64,000 bases of DNA, from positions 4,402,001-4,466,000 of the forward strand of contig OZ240665.1 in the NCBI GenBank assembly GCA_965198565.1, given 5' to 3'. Source of the DNA: LMUY01 sp965198565 (GTDB taxonomy: Bacteria; Pseudomonadota; Alphaproteobacteria; Acetobacterales; Acetobacteraceae). This document shows, one piece after another, positions 60,861 to 64,000 of the stretch (the stretch's first letter is position 1; each line of letters starts with the position of its first letter). Position numbers and translations under genes: made by a program. The notes below the pieces were generated by a model, which saw only the letters and a program-made list of their open reading frames with translations, made no database searches and had not been told where the DNA came from.

Positions 60861-62239
60861 CACGGCTCGCCCAAATCCCACCACAGCCCCGTCATCATGG
60901 CCACGCCCTCGCGCGCGGGAGCGATCAGCAGGTGCTCGTCCGGCCCGTGCTGTTTGCAGCCGTTGTAGCTGTGCGGAATCCAGACCAGCGGCACGCCCAG
61001 ATGGTCCACGAACACGTCGCCCGGCAGGCCGCCGCCGCTGTTGGGGATGAGCTGCGGCGGACGGCCCAAGCTGCGCGCCACGCTCGCGGCCACCCGGGCC
61101 ACCCAAGGATGCGCCGGGTCGGTGCGGCTGGCGGGCATGCGAACGGCCGCGTTCTCCACCGCCACTTCGGGGAAGCCGGCCGCGTCCAAGTGCGCGCGCA
61201 AGGCCGGCGCGAAGGTCGCCGGGTCACAATCGACGGTGTAGCGGAGCTGGCAGTGGGCGCGGGCGTCGGGCGCCACCGCGTTCACCGGGTTCTCCGGCCG
61301 GCCGGACACCATTGCCAGCACGATGAAGCTGGTCCAGCCATAAACCTTTTCCGCGGCGGTGAAGCCGGGCTCGCCCCAGCCCGGATCGATCGTCGCCGCC
61401 GCCCCCTCGGATCGCAGCTCCAACCCGGCGAGCGCCTGGCGAACCGAGGGCGGCATCCCCGCCGGCGGCAGCCAGCCCGGCACCAGGATGCGGCCGTGCC
61501 GGTCGGCGATGGCGGCGATCGCGTGCGCCAGGATGATCGCCGGGTCGGCCGTCATGCCGCCCCAGTTGCCGGAATGCACGCCGCCCGGGCGCAGGTTCAC
61601 CACGAGGTCGAAGTGGAACGTGCCGCGAGTGCCGGTGGAGATGGTGGGGATGTCGGACGCCACCCGCGGGCCATCGCTGGCGATCAGCACATCCGCCGCG
61701 AGTGACCCGGCGTGCTCGGCGACGAACTCGCGCAGGCCCTGCGACCCACGTTCCTCCGCCGTTTCCAGCACGAGTTTCAGGTTGAAGCCGAGCCGCCCGC
61801 CCCGCGCCTCCAGCACCGCCTCGAGCGCGTGCAGGTTGATCGCGTGCTGGCCCTTGTTGTCGGCGGCGCCGCGGCCATACCAGCGCCCGTCCTCCTCCGT
61901 CAGCACCCACGGGTCGAGCCCGGCGCGCCACTGGTCGGCCAATCCGCGAACGGTGTCGCCGTGGCCATAAGTGAGCACTGTCGGCCCGTTGCCCTCGTTC
62001 CGCTCGGCAACCAGGATCGGCCCGAAACCCGGCCGAGGGTTGGCGTGGAGCACGGTGGCGAACCCCAGCCGCTCCAACCAGGGCGCGATCGCCCCGGACA
62101 GGTAGTGGCTCAGGTCCGCCTCATGCCCCGGGTCTTGCGAGGTGGAGGGAATGGCGACCAGCGAGGCCAGCCGCCGCTGGAACTGGCCGTCATCGAACGC
62201 CGCCAGGGCCGCCGCCGTGGCAGCCTCGCGGGACGTCAT
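60860..62239 (-). CDS. M20 family metallopeptidase
   Basis: 459 residues from ATG 62239. Motifs are SLVAIPSTSQDPGHEADLSH, TVLTYGHGDTVRGLADQW (metal His, catalytic Asp), WYGRGAADNKGQHAINLHAL (bridging Asp), KLVLETAEERGSQGL (Glu pair), and HSGNWGGMTADPAIILAHAI. A late His lies in CKQHGPDEHLLI. All metal ligands appear present. It is a dipeptidase or acyl-amino-acid hydrolase, and differs from the M20 enzyme at 28269. First gene of a two-gene operon with the alpha/beta hydrolase. Confidence 0.9.
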   Translation of the reverse strand: MTSREAATAAALAAFDDGQFQRRLASLVAIPSTSQDPGHEADLSHYLSGAIAPWLERLGFATVLHANPRPGFGPILVAERNEGNGPTVLTYGHGDTVRGLADQWRAGLDPWVLTEEDGRWYGRGAADNKGQHAINLHALEAVLEARGGRLGFNLKLVLETAEERGSQGLREFVAEHAGSLAADVLIASDGPRVASDIPTISTGTRGTFHFDLVVNLRPGGVHSGNWGGMTADPAIILAHAIAAIADRHGRILVPGWLPPAGMPPSVRQALAGLELRSEGAAATIDPGWGEPGFTAAEKVYGWTSFIVLAMVSGRPENPVNAVAPDARAHCQLRYTVDCDPATFAPALRAHLDAAGFPEVAVENAAVRMPASRTDPAHPWVARVAASVARSLGRPPQLIPNSGGGLPGDVFVDHLGVPLVWIPHSYNGCKQHGPDEHLLIAPAREGVAMMTGLWWDLGEP

Positions 62240-62366
62240 GAGCGAAGTGGCCGCACGTGCGGCAGTCTGGACTGGCAGGCCATCGGCGCCTCCGACACTG
62301 AGCCGCCTATCTCCCACCAGTCCGTTGGATCAGGCAAGTCGGCGAAGCATCGCCCTCTGCCGGGTT

Positions 62367-62458
62367 AGAGCATGATTGCTTCTGATAGGCGAAACAATCA
62401 TGCTCTAACTCTTTGTTTGAAAGGCTGATTCACGCATCAGGTTGTTTCAACCTGATGC
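62367..62458. repeat. Two perfect hairpins in the gap before the M20 operon
   Basis: AGAGCATGATTG (62367-62378) pairs with CAATCATGCTCT (62395-62406). GCATCAGGTTG (62434-62444) pairs with CAACCTGATGC (62448-62458) across a three-base loop. Both stems are perfect and much less GC-rich than the surroundings. Similar paired intergenic repeats are common in alphaproteobacteria. They follow the GlsB-like gene on the minus strand and may terminate its transcript. Confidence 0.8.
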
Positions 62459-62467
62459 GATCAGGCT

Positions 62468-62734
62468 CTAGTATGTCGTCGTTCGGCGCCCGAAGATTGC
62501 GTGATAGATGAACAGCACCACGACCGCGCCCACGATGGCCACGATCAGGCTCGGTATGTTGAAGCCGCTTTGCCAGTGCGCGCCCGTGAAGAAGGACATC
62601 AAGTAGCCGCCCACGACCGCGCCCACGATGCCGAGGATGATGTCGAGGAACAGGCCCTCGCCCTGCTTGTTGATGATCTTGCTGGCGATAAACCCAGCCA
62701 CGAGCCCTAAGACGATCCAACCAATGATACTCAC
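62468..62734 (-). CDS. GlsB/YeaQ/YmgE family (transglycosylase-associated) membrane protein
   Basis: 88 residues with three membrane helices: SIIGWIVLGLVAGFIASKII, then FLDIILGIVGAVVGGYLMSF and PSLIVAIVGAVVVLFIYHAI. The family normally begins MSIIGWI-like. GGAGG lies seven bases before GTG 62734, which I prefer to ATG 62746, since that ATG contains part of the ribosome site. A small inner-membrane protein of general-stress or envelope character, with no enzymatic role shown. Confidence 0.9.
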   Translation of the reverse strand: MSIIGWIVLGLVAGFIASKIINKQGEGLFLDIILGIVGAVVGGYLMSFFTGAHWQSGFNIPSLIVAIVGAVVVLFIYHAIFGRRTTTY

Positions 62735-62833
62735 CGCGCCCTCCATTGCAGATGGGCCATTCAACTTCGGCGGAGCAATGTGGTTGCGGCCGCGCATTGC
62801 AACAGGCGGAAAAAAGTGAAGGATGTTAACACT

Positions 62834-63928
62834 TCATACGTTAAAGCGGAACAGCAGCACGTCGCCGTCGCGCACGACATACTCCCGGCCCTCGACCCGC
62901 ATCCGGCCGGCCTCCTTGGCGCCGGCCTCGCCGCGATGGGCGACGTAGTCGTCAGAGGCGATCGTTTCGCAGGCGATGAACCCGCGCTCGAAGTCGTTGT
63001 GGATCACGGCGGCGGCTTGCGGCGCCTTGGTGCCCGCCACGATGGTCCAGGCGCGGGTCTCCTTCGGCCCCACCGTAAAGTAGGTCACCAGGCCAAGCAG
63101 CCGATACCCCGCTGAAATCACCCGGTCGAGCCCGCTATCGTTCAGCCCCATCCCGGCGAGGAACTCGGCGCGGTCGTCCTCCGGCAACTGGCTGACCTCG
63201 GCCTCGATGGCGGCCGACACCACCACGCAAGCGGCGCCCGCCGCCTGCGCCATCGCCGCCACCGCGGCGGAGCGGGCGTTCCCGCTGGCCGCATCCGCCT
63301 CCGCCACGTTGCACACATACAACACCGGCTTGGAGGTGAGCAGTTGCAGCCGCCGCACCGCCTCCGCCTCGCCGGGCGGGATGGCCGTGCGCGCCGGCCG
63401 CCCCGCTTGCAAGGCGGCGACCAGTGGCTCCATCAGCGCCACCGCGGCCACGCTGTCCCGGTCGCCGCCGCGCGCCTTCTTCTGCGCGGCGAGCAGGCGC
63501 TTCTCGAGGCTGTCCAAGTCGGCCAGCATCAGCTCGGTTTCCACCGTCTCGGCGTCGCGGATCGGGTCGATGCTGCCTTCGACGTGGGTCACGTCGTCAT
63601 CGTCGAAGCAGCGCAGCACGTGGATGATGGCGTCCACCTCGCGGATATTGGCCAGGAACTGGTTGCCCAGCCCCTCCCCCCGGCTGGCGCCCCGCACCAG
63701 CCCGGCGATGTCGACGAACTCGAGGCTGGTCGGCACGATCTTGGCCGACTTGCCGATCGCCGCCAGCACGCCCAGCCGCGGGTCCGGCACCGCGACCCGG
63801 CCGACATTCGGCTCGATGGTGCAGAACGGGTAATTCGCCGCCTGCGCCTGTGCCGTGGCGGTGAGCGCGTTGAACAGGGTGGATTTGCCCACGTTGGGCA
63901 GCCCCACGATGCCGCAGTTGAAGCCCAT
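62834..63928 (-). CDS. ychF: Redox-regulated ATPase/GTP-binding protein YchF (Obg family)
   Basis: 364 residues, near the typical length. The P-loop is GLPNVGKSTLFNAL (residues 9-22), switch TIEPNVGRV, G3 FVDIAGLVRGASRGEGLGNQ, then REVDAIIHVLRCFDDDDVTH. The nucleotide-specificity strand LYVCNVAEAD has N-x-x-E in place of NKxD, as in ATP-preferring YchF. The C-terminal TGS domain ends VRDGDVLLFRFNV. A ribosome-associated protein involved in translation and stress control. Its start overlaps the stop of the preceding gene by one base (TGATG). Confidence 0.96.
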   Translation of the reverse strand: MGFNCGIVGLPNVGKSTLFNALTATAQAQAANYPFCTIEPNVGRVAVPDPRLGVLAAIGKSAKIVPTSLEFVDIAGLVRGASRGEGLGNQFLANIREVDAIIHVLRCFDDDDVTHVEGSIDPIRDAETVETELMLADLDSLEKRLLAAQKKARGGDRDSVAAVALMEPLVAALQAGRPARTAIPPGEAEAVRRLQLLTSKPVLYVCNVAEADAASGNARSAAVAAMAQAAGAACVVVSAAIEAEVSQLPEDDRAEFLAGMGLNDSGLDRVISAGYRLLGLVTYFTVGPKETRAWTIVAGTKAPQAAAVIHNDFERGFIACETIASDDYVAHRGEAGAKEAGRMRVEGREYVVRDGDVLLFRFNV

Positions 63929-64000
63929 CAGTCCTTCTCCGTCGGGCCCGAGAGCGCCACCTTGGACATGAACGCCTCCATCTGTTGCCCGGCCAGCAGC
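63928..64000 (-). CDS. Probable peptidyl-tRNA hydrolase, C-terminal fragment
   Basis: The minus frame entering from the right edge reads LLAGQQMEAFMSKVALSGPT, then EKD and TGA at 63928-63930, overlapping the ychF ATG. Pth commonly precedes ychF in proteobacteria, and its C-terminal helix often has a similar (F)M-x-(K/R)-V-A-L stretch. Only about 23 residues are in view, so the call rests mainly on synteny. Confidence 0.5.
   Translation of the reverse strand, partial: LLAGQQMEAFMSKVALSGPTEKD

Overview
This is a high-GC, gene-dense chromosomal window that looks alphaproteobacterial, most likely Rhodospirillales and probably Acetobacteraceae. That placement is inferred from protein styles, for example an Hsp20 gene next to a DUF1150 gene, a DUF2336 protein behind a GGDEF protein, a transketolase-like gene ahead of gap and pgk, and a C. 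crescentus-like purB start. No rRNA, tRNA, CRISPR array or insertion sequence was found. Many intergenic gaps carry a GC-rich palindromic repeat of the form CCCTCTCCC-loop-GGGAGAGGG followed by (T/C)CGGGGTGAGGG. I call it the REP-like element.

Layout. 1-3364: the start of an MmeI-like DNA methyltransferase at the left edge, a peptide-type solute-binding protein and a GMC oxidoreductase. 3671-5959: a minus-strand toxin/immunity island with an intact chimeric toxin gene, its immunity gene, a pentapeptide-repeat gene, and a decayed second copy of the toxin N-terminal module. 6150-10296: thiL, a formate/nitrite-type channel, a sterol-desaturase-like hydroxylase coupled to a beta-propeller protein, and an orphan Phd/YefM antitoxin. 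10399-27493: a sugar-acid and hydroxyacid catabolic region with a TPP-dependent enzyme, a 2-hydroxyacid dehydrogenase, an MFS carrier, a TetR regulator, an IlvD/Edd dehydratase, an SDR, a UxaA-type dehydratase, an HpcH/HpaI aldolase and a GlcD-type oxidase. A second, AT-richer toxin/immunity island (17850-20191) interrupts it. 27569-35878: a hexapeptide acyltransferase, an M20 peptidase, an EAL protein, an AlgX/AlgJ-like protein, leuA with a Leu-rich leader peptide, and azoreductase. 35947-48262: a hydantoinase-type M20 amidohydrolase, a transketolase-like pseudoenzyme, gap-pgk, a PfpI-like protein, TerC, purB and purC-purS. 48389-57539: a second peptide-type solute-binding protein, DUF1150-Hsp20, def-fmt-truA, dapD, a diguanylate cyclase and a DUF2336 protein. 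57725-64000: an orphan CoxL-type molybdoenzyme subunit, an M20 peptidase and an alpha/beta hydrolase, a GlsB/YeaQ membrane protein, ychF and probably the end of pth.

The most notable content is a family of short chimeric proteins that share one N-terminal module of about 57 residues (consensus start DEPRYSDEIRIP). They occur at 3671-4189, 4985-5959 and 17850-18230. In two copies the module leads to a C-terminal domain that looks like a polymorphic-toxin tip: an H-x3-KH RNase-like domain and a D...DAK nuclease-like domain. Each is followed by a candidate immunity gene, and an Imm11-like gene lies further downstream. The module has no signal peptide, PAAR, WXG or LXG features, so it may be an undescribed toxin prefix. 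This rests on reading the sequence and on family recall, with no database search.

Other points of interest are the leucine leader in front of leuA, the transketolase-like protein that has lost several cofactor and catalytic residues, REP-like elements that supply stop and start codons to neighbouring genes, a perfect 149-bp intergenic duplication, and two start codons that overlap on a single CATG.
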